Shown: piece after piece, positions 1-8,860 of the stretch
How positions within the stretch are numbered: position 1 is the stretch's first letter
Layout: the number at the start of each line of letters is the position of its first letter
DNA from: Antrihabitans cavernicola
GTDB taxonomy: Bacteria > Actinomycetota > Actinomycetes > Mycobacteriales > Mycobacteriaceae
Length of the DNA stretch: 64,000 nt
Direction of reading: 5' to 3'
Assembly: GCF_008297975.1 (NCBI RefSeq)
Contig: NZ_VLNY01000001.1
Coordinates: 1 to 64,000 of the forward strand
Notes under the pieces: generated by a model
The model's input: only the letters and a program-made list of their open reading frames with translations
Databases searched by the model: none
What the model was told of the DNA's origin: nothing
Made by a program: the position numbers and the translations under genes

Positions 1-1
1 G

Positions 2-124
2 CAGTGGCGCGGTATCGCGACCCGCTACGACAAATACGCCCTGACCTACCTCGGTGGTGTCCTGCTGGCCTGCGCCGTCATCCACGCCCGCGTCGGAGCC
101 AACCAATTGAGAGACACGCCCTAA
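2..124 (+). mobile_element. IS5-family transposase, C-terminal end (partial)
   Basis: The first 40 codons, in a frame entering from outside the window, read QWRGIATRYDKYALTYLGG and continue to TAA. The RGIATRYDK...YL pattern is typical of the C-terminal end of IS5-group DDE transposases, where this segment follows the catalytic glutamate. Only the tail is visible, so it cannot be said whether the upstream part is intact. No terminal inverted repeat could be recognised between the stop and the amidase gene, which ends 22 bases further on and faces the other way. Confidence 0.7.
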
Positions 125-145
125 CCAGATCCGGGTGGTCCGTTT

Positions 146-1492
146 TCACACGTTCGGGGCGATCCGCACCCACGGACGCCGCACTTCCAGCTGCGCGGCG
201 AGTGCGAGGATCTTCGCTTCGCTCCCGGGCGGGCCGGCAATCTGGACGGCCATCGGCGTTCCCGACTTGGGATGGGTACCGATGGGGACGCTCGCCGCGG
301 GCCAACCGACCAGGTTCCACAACGGTGCGAACGGTGCGAATCGCGCACTGGTGACGATGTTGGACGCCCACGATGCTTCGCTCCACGCCTTCGCTTTCGG
401 TGGCATCCTCGCGAGCGTCGGTGTGATGACGAGGTCCAGGTTCTCGAAGAACACGCGCAATTCCGCCTGTACCTTCTCCACCTGCACCGGCCCGATCAGC
501 CCGATCCCGCCGACAACCCGCCCGATCGCACTGTGTCGACGATTGCGCTTCTCGAGTTTCGATCGATCGAGCCCCTTCGAGTCCAGACTCGTACTTGCTG
601 TCCACCGAAACAGCACCGGCAGCAACGACGGGTACGGCAGCGTGGCGGTCTCGACCAGGTGCCCCGCCGACACCATCACCGATCCGGCCTTGCGCGCGGC
701 CGCCGTCCAATGCCGGTCGGCACCGCTACCGCGCTTCGGAGCGCCGACAGCCAAGCCGATCCGGAGCTTGTCCGGGTCCGCGATCTGAGCGAAATCGGGG
801 TTGTCGGCCAGCACCGACAGCATCAGGGCCGCATCCGCCACCGTCGTTGCCATCGGGCCGTTCTCGGCCATGTCGAACCACGAATTCTTCCCGATATCCG
901 CAGGTACCAGGTCTTTTCCGGGCTTGATGCCGAAGATCCCGCAGCTGGCGGACGGGATCCTGATAGAGCCGAGGCCGTCGTTGCCCTGCGCGACCGGCAC
1001 CATTCCTGCCGCGACGGCGGCACCAGCGCCACCCGACGAACCACCGCACGTCCGATCGAGATTCCATGGGTTGCGCGTGATGCGGTTGGGCCCGTCCGTC
1101 GCGCTCCACACCCCCAGTTCCGGCATCGTCGTGATCCCGACGACGACGGCGCCCGCAGCACGAAGCCGGGCGACGACAGCGTGGTCGGCAGTGGCCGGCG
1201 TCGCGCTCGTCGCTGCCGAGCCCGATCGCATGGGCTCGCCCGCGACGGCGACGTTGTCCTTGACCGCGATCGGCACACCTGCGAGCGGAAGGTCTGCGAG
1301 ATCGGTTCGCGCGCTCAGCGCTTCGGCCTCGGCAAGTGCCTTGTCCGAGCGGACGAGGGCGAACGCACCTATCCGGGCGTCACGCTTGTCGATGCGGTCC
1401 AACGACGCGCGTACCGCGTCGACCGGGCTCAACGTTCCCGATCGGACCCGATCGGCGATGGAAGTCGCGGTGAACTGCGCGTCGCTGAGCAT
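146..1492 (-). CDS. Amidase (amidase-signature family)
   Basis: A 448-residue enzyme of the amidase-signature family, cytoplasmic hydrolases that cleave amide bonds using a Ser-cisSer-Lys triad. The three parts are visible. The lysine is in PIAVKDN near residue 77. The Gly/Ser-rich signature starts CGGSSGGAGAAVAAGMVPV, and GLGSIRIPSASCG supplies the nucleophilic serine about 24 residues after the cis-serine. There is no GatB/GatC neighbour, so a stand-alone catabolic amidase is more likely than a tRNA amidotransferase subunit. The substrate cannot be read from the sequence. The ATG at 1492 has no strong ribosome site, so the start is only probable. Confidence 0.85.
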   Translation of the reverse strand: MLSDAQFTATSIADRVRSGTLSPVDAVRASLDRIDKRDARIGAFALVRSDKALAEAEALSARTDLADLPLAGVPIAVKDNVAVAGEPMRSGSAATSATPATADHAVVARLRAAGAVVVGITTMPELGVWSATDGPNRITRNPWNLDRTCGGSSGGAGAAVAAGMVPVAQGNDGLGSIRIPSASCGIFGIKPGKDLVPADIGKNSWFDMAENGPMATTVADAALMLSVLADNPDFAQIADPDKLRIGLAVGAPKRGSGADRHWTAAARKAGSVMVSAGHLVETATLPYPSLLPVLFRWTASTSLDSKGLDRSKLEKRNRRHSAIGRVVGGIGLIGPVQVEKVQAELRVFFENLDLVITPTLARMPPKAKAWSEASWASNIVTSARFAPFAPLWNLVGWPAASVPIGTHPKSGTPMAVQIAGPPGSEAKILALAAQLEVRRPWVRIAPNV

Positions 1493-1595
1493 GTGTCGAG
1501 TAAACCCTGCCGAACCGAAACCGACCAGGCATGCCTGCCCGTGAACGTCGGATGCGGGCTATCATTTTTCATGCCTCTCGGACGGAGCCAGTGAG

Positions 1596-1652
1596 ATGGC
1601 AACACACGATCATGCGGCCGGGGGGACGCCAGCCTTCACGGGACCACCGTGA
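1596..1652 (+). CDS. Possible 18-residue leader ORF coupled to the first kinase
   Basis: An ATG eight bases after a weak ACGGAG site opens an 18-codon frame, MATHDHAAGGTPAFTGPP. Its TGA overlaps the GTG start of the downstream kinase (GTGA). The kinase GTG has no convincing ribosome site of its own, so translational coupling through this short frame is plausible. The peptide has no recognisable homology, and the frame could be fortuitous. Confidence 0.3.
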   Translation: MATHDHAAGGTPAFTGPP

Positions 1653-4102
1653 GTGCCGCGCCGGACGGCCGCGCGCACAACGGCGGCGCGGTCCCCGATT
1701 TCGAGTCGGCGTGGAATTCCGCGCTGCTCCCGCCGAACATCGACGAGTTCGTTCCGAGCACCGATGAGGCTCGACGTACAGCGCTTATCGAGTTGATCCG
1801 CGTCGATCTGCAACATCGCTGGTTGCGCGAGGGCCTGGGCAAGCGGCTCGCCGAATACTGCATCGAGTTTCCGGAACTGGCTGTTCGCGATCTTCCGGTA
1901 GGCCTGGTCTACGACGAGTTCGTCATCCGCCGTCACGTCGGGCAAGCTGTCGATCCGCGCGAGTACCTGCGCGAATATCCCGATCATGCCGCCGAGCTCG
2001 GACGACTGCTCAACGCCGACGACGGCACGGAGACTTTTCTCGCTACCGATCCGACGGTGCGCTCGGATGATACGGTGCGGTCAGTTGTCACGGTGCGGTT
2101 GCGGTCAGATGTCACGGTGCGGGCCGACCTCGACGCCACCGCCCGCTCCGATGCGACCGCTCTGTCAGACGCCACCGCCCTCTCGGACACGACCGCCCTG
2201 TCCGACAGAACTGTGCAGAGCGATACCGGTGCCGCCTACGACATGGACTTCACCGCGACCGGAACAATGTCCGACCTCACTCAGCCCGGCGCATTCGAGC
2301 CGCTGGAAGAAGTCGATGTCGGCCAGCGTCTCGACGATTTCGATCTGCTCACCGCCATCGGCAGCGGCGCATTCGCGAGAGTCTTCCTTGCTCGGCAGCG
2401 ATCGATGCAACGGCTTGTGGCGGTGAAGGTTTCCGAAGATCACTGCTCCGAGCCCCAGACTCTTGCCCAGCTCGATCACGACTACATCGTGCGCGTCTTC
2501 GATCAGCGCTTGCTGCCCGAGCGCAAGTTGCGCCTGCTCTACATGCAGTACCTGCCCGGCGGAACCCTCCTCGGTGTGCTCCAACACCTGCGGACTGTGC
2601 CGATCGAAGACCGCAACGGGCAACTGTTGCTCGACGCGATCGACGCCGCCATGGAGGCGAAAGGCGAGATCCGACCCAGCGACTCCAGCGTCCGCGCGGA
2701 GATAGCGCAGCTGTCGTGGCCGGAGACGGTTGCCTGGCTCGGACGCCGCCTCGCAAGTGCCCTGCATCACGCAAACGCGCGCGGGGTGTTGCACCGAGAT
2801 GTCAAGCCCGCCAACGTGTTGCTGACCGCGGAGGGGATCCCCAAGCTGGCCGATTTCAACATCAGCTTCAGCGCGGGGACGGCCGGAGACTCACCGGTGG
2901 CGTACTTCGGTGGATCGCTGTCCTACATGTCGCCGGAGCAACTGTCCGCATGCCACCCGGGCCGTGCGGGCACCGCCGCCGATCTCGATACACGCAGCGA
3001 CATCTACTCGCTCGGCGTCGTCTTGTGGGAATTGCTCACCGGTCGAAAGCCTTTCGATGACAAGGGCAGCACGGGCGGCGACCGATCCACGCTCGACACC
3101 ATGTTGTCTCGCCGTGAGGGCGGCGTCGACACGGACCATTTGGCCGACCTGCCGATGGACTGCCCGGCAGCACTTCGACGTGTCTTGCTGACGTGCATGA
3201 ACCCCGACCCCGACAAGCGGTGGTCCACCGGAACACAACTGGCCCAGCAGTTCGACATGTGCCTCGACGAGCGGGCACGCAATCTGGTCGATCCGCCGCC
3301 CGGTAGTTGGCGACTCCGCCTGCGCACCTGGATCGTGCTGACCCTCACGCTCGCGGCCGGCATACCCAACATCCTTGCGGCCGTGAACAACTACCAGCAC
3401 AACAACGCCTTGATCGTGCGCAAGTTGCTACCGGACGCCCAGACCCGGTTCGAGCTGATCGCCTTGGTGGTGAACGCGATTGCGTGGCCCGTCGGCTTCC
3501 TGGTGATCCTGTACTACTGCCGAAACGTGCTGCGAGTGCCGCGCGGATTGCGGACCGGAAAGACCTTCGACGCAAAGACTCTCGCGATCACACGACGCGA
3601 CACCCTGCTGATCGGCGATCGCATCGTCGCCGTCGCGTTCGGGCTCTGGGTGTTGGCGGGCTTTGCGCTGCCCATTTCGCTGCGCGTCGCCGCCGGTTTC
3701 ATTCCGCCGCGCGCGTACGTCCACTTTCTCGCGTCGATCGTCGTCTGCGGCGCCATCGCCGTCGCCTATCCGTTCTTTCTCATCTCGCTCTACACGGTTC
3801 GCAGCCTGTATCCGGCCCTGCTGACCTACGGCAAGACCGGGCCCGAAGACGCTGCGGCCCTGCGCGGATTGGACCGGCGCAGCAACCGCTATCTCGCTGT
3901 CGCCGCATCGGTTCCGCTCGCCGGTGTCGGTGGTCTCACGTTCATCCCCGCCGACGAAATCCCCGAGGTGATCACCGCTGTCCGCGTGCTGTGCGTCGGC
4001 GGCATCATCGCCTTCGTCGGCGTCTACTGGCTGTTTCGGCAGTTGGAGGACGACCTGCGCGCGTTGGAACGCGTCGTGGCGAACGGTGTCCAACCGCGGT
4101 GA
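1649..4102 (+). CDS. Membrane Ser/Thr protein kinase, planctomycete-type (copy 1)
   Basis: An 817-residue protein in four parts. Residues about 1-130 carry a bipartite N-terminal element (RVDLQHRWLREGLGKRLAEY, then EFVIRRHVGQAVDPREYL) of the kind seen before planctomycete kinases. A linker of short Thr/Val/Arg/Ser/Asp repeats spans about 135-195. The kinase domain (about 228-535) has glycine loop [15 protein letters not shown] lysine K260, [14 protein letters not shown], catalytic HRDVKPAN with D384, and SYMSPEQ. The C-terminal 250 residues hold about six hydrophobic helices. The metal-binding motif is DFN (402-404) instead of DFG. This is normal in the planctomycete-like group, so the kinase is probably active. 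It is paired with a second copy through a GTGA overlap. The target is unknown. Confidence 0.85.
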   Translation: MSAAPDGRAHNGGAVPDFESAWNSALLPPNIDEFVPSTDEARRTALIELIRVDLQHRWLREGLGKRLAEYCIEFPELAVRDLPVGLVYDEFVIRRHVGQAVDPREYLREYPDHAAELGRLLNADDGTETFLATDPTVRSDDTVRSVVTVRLRSDVTVRADLDATARSDATALSDATALSDTTALSDRTVQSDTGAAYDMDFTATGTMSDLTQPGAFEPLEEVDVGQRLDDFDLLTAIGSGAFARVFLARQRSMQRLVAVKVSEDHCSEPQTLAQLDHDYIVRVFDQRLLPERKLRLLYMQYLPGGTLLGVLQHLRTVPIEDRNGQLLLDAIDAAMEAKGEIRPSDSSVRAEIAQLSWPETVAWLGRRLASALHHANARGVLHRDVKPANVLLTAEGIPKLADFNISFSAGTAGDSPVAYFGGSLSYMSPEQLSACHPGRAGTAADLDTRSDIYSLGVVLWELLTGRKPFDDKGSTGGDRSTLDTMLSRREGGVDTDHLADLPMDCPAALRRVLLTCMNPDPDKRWSTGTQLAQQFDMCLDERARNLVDPPPGSWRLRLRTWIVLTLTLAAGIPNILAAVNNYQHNNALIVRKLLPDAQTRFELIALVVNAIAWPVGFLVILYYCRNVLRVPRGLRTGKTFDAKTLAITRRDTLLIGDRIVAVAFGLWVLAGFALPISLRVAAGFIPPRAYVHFLASIVVCGAIAVAYPFFLISLYTVRSLYPALLTYGKTGPEDAAALRGLDRRSNRYLAVAASVPLAGVGGLTFIPADEIPEVITAVRVLCVGGIIAFVGVYWLFRQLEDDLRALERVVANGVQPR

Positions 4103-6210
4103 CAGTCGACGATAGATTCAGTGCGGCGTGGGCCGACGCACAGTCGCCACCCGACCTCGGCCTCTACCTGTCCGACGCCGCGGACGCGGTTCAGATCACG
4201 ACACTCGTCGAGTTGGTGCGGGTCGACATCCGCGAGCGCAAACTGCGCGGCGGTCTCACCAAGTCCCTCGACGACTATTGCGACGAGTACCCGGAGCTGC
4301 GATCGGTTCTTCTCGAGTCACCCTCGCTCACAAGACAACTCGACGACGAGGCAACCGCAGACCCCGACGACGACCGCACCGCGCTCGCACACGGCACGGT
4401 GACCAGCTACGGGCCACCTATGCTCGATCCCCTCGATCACGTCGACGCCGGCCAGCGCATCGACGACTTCGATCTTGTCGCGCCCATCGGTGTCGGCGCT
4501 TTCGCTCGCGTGTTTCTGGCCAGGCAACGGTCGATGCAGCGATTGGTCGCGGTCAAGATCTCCGAGGACTACGGGGCGGAGCCGCAGACACTGGCCCAGC
4601 TCGATCACGACTACATCGTCCGCGTCTACGACCAGCGGTTGGTGCCCGAACGGAATCTGCGCTTGTTGTACATGCAGTTTCTGCCCGGCGGGACGCTGCT
4701 CGGCGTCCTACAGAAGGCTCGCAAGGTCACCTGGACGCCTGATCGCAGCGGGCAGTTGTTGCTCGACGCCATCGATGACTCGATGGAGGCCAGGGGTGCG
4801 GCACGGCCGAGCGGTTCGAGTGTTCGGGCCGAGCTTGCCGAGCTGTCGTGGCCGGAAACCGTTGCGTGGCTTGGGCGTCGTCTCGCCGATGCTCTCGATT
4901 ACGCCGCCCGCCGCGGCGTTCTGCACCGAGACATCAAGCCCGCGAACATCTTGCTCACCGCGGACGGCGTTCCCAAGCTGGCGGACTTCAACACCAGCTT
5001 CGTCGTCGGTGCCGACCCGATGGCGGATTTCGGCGGTTCGCTGTCCTACATGTCACCGGAGCAACTCGACGCGTGCCACCCCGAGACACCCGGCACCGCA
5101 GCACAACTCGATGCTCGAAGCGACATCTACTCGCTCGGTGTCGTCTTGTGGGAGTTGCTCGCCGGACGCAAACCGTTTCCGTCCGACGTTGCGCAAGCCG
5201 GTGACATCGATGCACTCGACGCCATGCTTGCCAGCCGAAGGGCGGGGGTCGGTGCCGACGCTCTCGCCGACCTGCCGCCGGACACACCCGCCGCGCTGCG
5301 ACGCGTGCTGCTCGCCTGTCTACATCCGGACAAGGACAAGCGGTGGGCCAACGGCCGCGAACTCGCCACGCAATTCGATCTCTGCCTCGACGCACACGCC
5401 CGCGACCTCGTCGATCCACCCGCGACCAGTTGGCGGCCGCGGCTGCGCGGCTGGCTTGTCGCGTTCGTCGTTGCAGGCGTCGGTATTCCGAACGCAATCG
5501 CGAGCTTGTATCTGATTCAGCAGAATCGCGCGCTGGTGCTGACCAAGCTCAGTCCGGAAGCCACGACCACCATGATCAACGTCAGTCCGCCGATCAACGT
5601 GATCGCGTTCGCGATCGGTGGGATCGCGATGGCATACATGTGCCGACGTTTGCTGAGCATGCCTCGTCGACTGCGACGCGGAGAGACCTACGACGCGGTG
5701 ACGATGGCACACGCACGCACGGACGCCTTGTTCATGGGTGTACGCATCGTCGCGATCTGCTTCGCATTGTGGATCGTTGCGGGGCTCGCCTGGCAGACCG
5801 CGCTCTACTTCACAGGCAGTGTTCCGACGGTCGTCGAGTTGCATTTCATTGCCGGACAGGTGATCTGCGCCGCCATCGCGATCGCGTATCCGTATTTCCT
5901 CATGACGTTCTACGCGGTGCGATGCATCTATCCGGTGTTCCTACCGTTCGGCCGCACCAGCTCGGCGGACGCACGCCAGCTGCGCAGCCTGTCTCGGCTG
6001 TCCAACTTCTTCCTCGCCGTCGCCGCATCGGTTCCGCTGCTCGGTGTCGCGCGAGTCGCATTCATCGGCGCCGAACAGATCCCACTCGTCCTGGTGTCGC
6101 TGCGCATCCTCTGCGTCGGCGGCATCGTCGCGTTCGTCTTCACCTACTGGCTGTTCCGACTGCTCGAGCAGGACCTACGAGCCTTGGAGCGAGTGGTCTC
6201 TCAGGACTGA
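4099..6210 (+). CDS. Membrane Ser/Thr protein kinase, planctomycete-type (copy 2)
   Basis: A 703-residue paralogue of the preceding kinase, starting at a GTG whose last two bases fall in the upstream TGA, so the pair is coupled. It keeps the N-terminal [20 protein letters not shown] element but lacks the long repeat linker. The kinase core shows [26 protein letters not shown] in place of DFG, and SYMSPEQ, followed by multiple membrane helices. The two kinase domains are strikingly alike ([36 protein letters not shown]), which points to a tandem duplication. The 3' end overlaps the convergent hpt gene by 10 bases. The substrate and signal are unknown. Confidence 0.85.
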   Translation: MTVDDRFSAAWADAQSPPDLGLYLSDAADAVQITTLVELVRVDIRERKLRGGLTKSLDDYCDEYPELRSVLLESPSLTRQLDDEATADPDDDRTALAHGTVTSYGPPMLDPLDHVDAGQRIDDFDLVAPIGVGAFARVFLARQRSMQRLVAVKISEDYGAEPQTLAQLDHDYIVRVYDQRLVPERNLRLLYMQFLPGGTLLGVLQKARKVTWTPDRSGQLLLDAIDDSMEARGAARPSGSSVRAELAELSWPETVAWLGRRLADALDYAARRGVLHRDIKPANILLTADGVPKLADFNTSFVVGADPMADFGGSLSYMSPEQLDACHPETPGTAAQLDARSDIYSLGVVLWELLAGRKPFPSDVAQAGDIDALDAMLASRRAGVGADALADLPPDTPAALRRVLLACLHPDKDKRWANGRELATQFDLCLDAHARDLVDPPATSWRPRLRGWLVAFVVAGVGIPNAIASLYLIQQNRALVLTKLSPEATTTMINVSPPINVIAFAIGGIAMAYMCRRLLSMPRRLRRGETYDAVTMAHARTDALFMGVRIVAICFALWIVAGLAWQTALYFTGSVPTVVELHFIAGQVICAAIAIAYPYFLMTFYAVRCIYPVFLPFGRTSSADARQLRSLSRLSNFFLAVAASVPLLGVARVAFIGAEQIPLVLVSLRILCVGGIVAFVFTYWLFRLLEQDLRALERVVSQD

Positions 6211-6761
6211 TCGCTGTACACGGCGGGATCGAGCGTGCCGATGTAGCGCAGGTCGCGGTAGCGCTCCGCGTAGTCGAGGCCGTACCCGACGACGAACTCG
6301 TTGGGAATGTCGAACCCCACGTTCGCGACGTCCAGTTCGGTTTTCACCGCGTCCGGCTTACGCAGCAGCGCAACCACTTGCAGCGATGCCGGGTTGCGGC
6401 TGGACAGGTTGCGCATCAGCCACGACAGGGTCAGCCCCGAGTCGATGATGTCCTCGACGATCAGCACGTGCCTGCCCGCGATGTCCTTGTCGAGGTCCTT
6501 GAGGATGCGCACGACACCGGACGACGACGTCGACGAGCCGTAGGAACTGACCGCCATGAACTCGAGTTGCGTCGGAATCGGCAGCGCCCGCGCCAGATCG
6601 GTCATGAAGAAGATGGCGCCCTTGAGCACGCCGACCAGCAGCAAGTCACCTTCGGGCGCGTCAACCGGATAGCGCTTCGCGATGTCGTCGGCCAGTTCCG
6701 CGACCTTGGCCTGGATCTGGTCCTCGGTGATCAGCACAGAAGCGATGTCGCCCTCGTACAC
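6201..6761 (-). CDS. hpt: Hypoxanthine phosphoribosyltransferase
   Basis: A 186-residue purine-salvage enzyme that converts hypoxanthine or guanine plus PRPP to IMP or GMP. The PRPP loop [14 protein letters not shown], the N-terminal [13 protein letters not shown] loop and the C-terminal [17 protein letters not shown] segment are all typical of Hpt, and the length is normal. The start is a GTG preceded by GAAGGAG. It is last in the dacB-protease-tilS-hpt unit, 14 bases after tilS, the same order as in Mycobacterium. Confidence 0.95.
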   Translation of the reverse strand: MYEGDIASVLITEDQIQAKVAELADDIAKRYPVDAPEGDLLLVGVLKGAIFFMTDLARALPIPTQLEFMAVSSYGSSTSSSGVVRILKDLDKDIAGRHVLIVEDIIDSGLTLSWLMRNLSSRNPASLQVVALLRKPDAVKTELDVANVGFDIPNEFVVGYGLDYAERYRDLRYIGTLDPAVYSDQS

Positions 6762-6775
6762 GCCAGCGGTCTCCT

Positions 6776-7768
6776 TCAGTCGATTTCGCGGGAGTCGACG
6801 TAGCGATCGTCGACCTGCAAACCCAGGATCAGCCTGCCACGGCTACGGGATGTGACCAACCTGGCCTCCGGCGTGCCGCCCGGGACAGCGACGCCGCCCT
6901 GCCCTCGCCAGTGCGAGACCAGGCGGTCGATGCCGTAGAGGTGTTCCGCCGTCAGAGATGTCGCACCACCGCGTAGCAGCCACACCCTGATGGCCCGACG
7001 CCGCAGCGCGGGCGGGGCCGATTGCAACACAGCGACGTCCAACTGGTCGTCGACGGCTGCCGACTCGGCCAGCTGGTGCGCAAGGTGGTCGAGCACGTCG
7101 CCGTCCTCGCGCAACTGCTCCCCTGTACGCGCAAGGGCAGCTGCCACACCACCGCCGAGAACGTCGTCGAGCAGCGGCAACACCTCCGCACGCAACCGCA
7201 CCCTTGTGAATTCGGACCGCTCGTTGTGCGGGTCCTGATGTGGTTGCACACCCAGATCGACACAGGCACGGTGCGTCGTGTCGCGGCGCACCTTCAGCAG
7301 CGGACGCCCCCACGGGTCGTCGTAGTCGCGCATGCCCTGAATGGATCGACCACCCGATCCGCGGGAAAGCCCCAACAGCACCGTTTCGGCCTGATCGTCG
7401 AGGGTGTGGCCGAGCAGCACCGGCATTCCCGCGCGGGCGGTGTCGAGGGCGTCGTATCTGGCTCGTCGCGCCGCGGCTTCCATGCCACCAACTGTCCCGA
7501 CGGACACCGTCAGTACCTCGGCCTCGATGCAACCCAGCTCGAGCGCGCACTGCGCAGCGCTTCGAGCCACTGCGGCCGAACCCTCTTGCAGCCGGTGATC
7601 GACGACAAGCGCCCGTACCGACTGCGCCTCGGCAACCGCGGCGGCGGTCAAAGCCAGCGAATCGGCACCACCGGAGAGAGCGACCGCAAGCCGGTCGTGC
7701 GGGAACCGATCGAGCCAGTCACGGACAGCGTGCCGCACCGCAAGGATGTGCGGTGTTTCCGGACGCAC
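6776..7768 (-). CDS. tilS: tRNA(Ile)-lysidine synthetase
   Basis: A 330-residue PP-loop ATPase that modifies cytidine 34 of tRNA-Ile(CAU) to lysidine so that it reads AUA. The ATP-pyrophosphatase motif SGGADSLAL lies near residue 31, followed by the [10 protein letters not shown] and [20 protein letters not shown] segments characteristic of TilS. Actinobacterial TilS is short and lacks the C-terminal extension of the E. coli enzyme, which fits this length. The GTG start directly follows the TAG stop of the metalloprotease gene with no gap, so the two are probably coupled. Confidence 0.93.
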   Translation of the reverse strand: MRPETPHILAVRHAVRDWLDRFPHDRLAVALSGGADSLALTAAAVAEAQSVRALVVDHRLQEGSAAVARSAAQCALELGCIEAEVLTVSVGTVGGMEAAARRARYDALDTARAGMPVLLGHTLDDQAETVLLGLSRGSGGRSIQGMRDYDDPWGRPLLKVRRDTTHRACVDLGVQPHQDPHNERSEFTRVRLRAEVLPLLDDVLGGGVAAALARTGEQLREDGDVLDHLAHQLAESAAVDDQLDVAVLQSAPPALRRRAIRVWLLRGGATSLTAEHLYGIDRLVSHWRGQGGVAVPGGTPEARLVTSRSRGRLILGLQVDDRYVDSREID

Positions 7769-8860
7769 CTACCCCAGCACCCTCGTGACCCACGCCGCCG
7801 AATCTTCGATTTCGCTTGTCAGCGGCAAGGTTTCGGCACTGGTCCAGATGGTGTTGAAGTTCGCCATCCCCACCTGAGCGACAACGGCGTCGACGAACGC
7901 CTTGCCGCGCACGTACTGCGCCATCTTCGCGTCCATCCCCAGCAGGGCACGCAGCAGCCGTTGCAGCGGATTGGCGGCGCGCTTGCGACGCTTATCGAAC
8001 GCGGCTCGAATCTGCTCGACGCTGGGTACGACCGACGGGCCGACGGCGTCCATGACGTGATCGGCGTGGCCCTCGAGCAGGGTGCCGAGCATCAACAGCC
8101 GATCCAGCGCCTCGCGCTGCGGCGGTGCTTGGGTGGCGCGCAGCAGGCCGACGACGCCGCGCTGTTCGGCAGGCTGCTCGCCGCCCTTGCGCCGCTCGCG
8201 CAGCGCGTCGGTGAGGCGACCGATCAGGTCGGATGCGGATTCCTCGCCCACTTCGCCGAGCACACCGACCGATTCCTGCATGTAGTCGCTGAGCCACGGC
8301 GTCGACGAAAATTGCACGCGATGTGTCACCTCGTGCAGGCAGACCCAGAGTCGAAAGTCGCTCGGATCCAGTTTCAACATCCGCTCGACGGAGACGATGT
8401 TGGGCGCAACCAGCAGCAGTGTGCCGTTTTCGCCGGTGAACGGATCGTACTGGCCGAGGATCGCCGTCGAGAGAAACGCGAGCATCGCGCCCGCCTGCAC
8501 ACCGCCGGGTTTGCCGCCGAGCAGACCGCGATCCTCACCGTCGGCACCCGTGCCGGTCAGCTGCGACATCGACTGCGCCGCAGCCTGTATCCAGCCGGCA
8601 CGATCGACGACCTGTGCTTGCGGAATCGGCAGCCCGTCGGCAAGGCCGGTCACCTCACGAACCGGCCCTTCCGCGCGAATCGACGCGTCGGACAGTTCGG
8701 TGACCGCCTGCTCGGCGGAGTAGCGCGAGGTGCTGGGGCCGCGTGGGGACAGTGTCGCCCCGGTTTTCGCGGCGAGGTCCCAATCGATGGCGCCGGCAAA
8801 GCCGTTTCGTTTGGCTTTCGCCCCGTCGCCGCTCGTAGTGGCTTCGCTGTCGTCGGACAT
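7769..8860 (-). CDS. Zinc-dependent metalloprotease (DUF2342/coicotype hydrolase)
   Basis: About 363 residues, matching the conserved actinobacterial protein found between dacB and tilS (the Rv3626c position in M. tuberculosis). The zinc site is LHEVTHRVQF (HExxH), and GHADHVMDAVGP further on supplies a likely third ligand region. No signal peptide is seen, so it probably acts in the cytoplasm; the substrate is unknown. The chosen ATG shares one base with the upstream stop (TGATG). An alternative ATG at 8875 would add five residues and overlap dacB by 16 bases. Confidence 0.85.
   Translation of the reverse strand: MSDDSEATTSGDGAKAKRNGFAGAIDWDLAAKTGATLSPRGPSTSRYSAEQAVTELSDASIRAEGPVREVTGLADGLPIPQAQVVDRAGWIQAAAQSMSQLTGTGADGEDRGLLGGKPGGVQAGAMLAFLSTAILGQYDPFTGENGTLLLVAPNIVSVERMLKLDPSDFRLWVCLHEVTHRVQFSSTPWLSDYMQESVGVLGEVGEESASDLIGRLTDALRERRKGGEQPAEQRGVVGLLRATQAPPQREALDRLLMLGTLLEGHADHVMDAVGPSVVPSVEQIRAAFDKRRKRAANPLQRLLRALLGMDAKMAQYVRGKAFVDAVVAQVGMANFNTIWTSAETLPLTSEIEDSAAWVTRVLG

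Noticed and set aside
2852-2860. Pseudokinase call because of DFN instead of DFG
   Set aside because: The metal-binding Asp, the VAVK Lys and the HRD Asp are all present, and the Asn is usual in planctomycete-type kinases, so loss of activity is not supported.
3307-4098. N-terminal extension of the second kinase reading back through the first kinase
   Set aside because: The sequence is Arg/His/Pro-rich shadow of kinase 1. The GTG at 4099, overlapping the kinase 1 stop, is the natural start.
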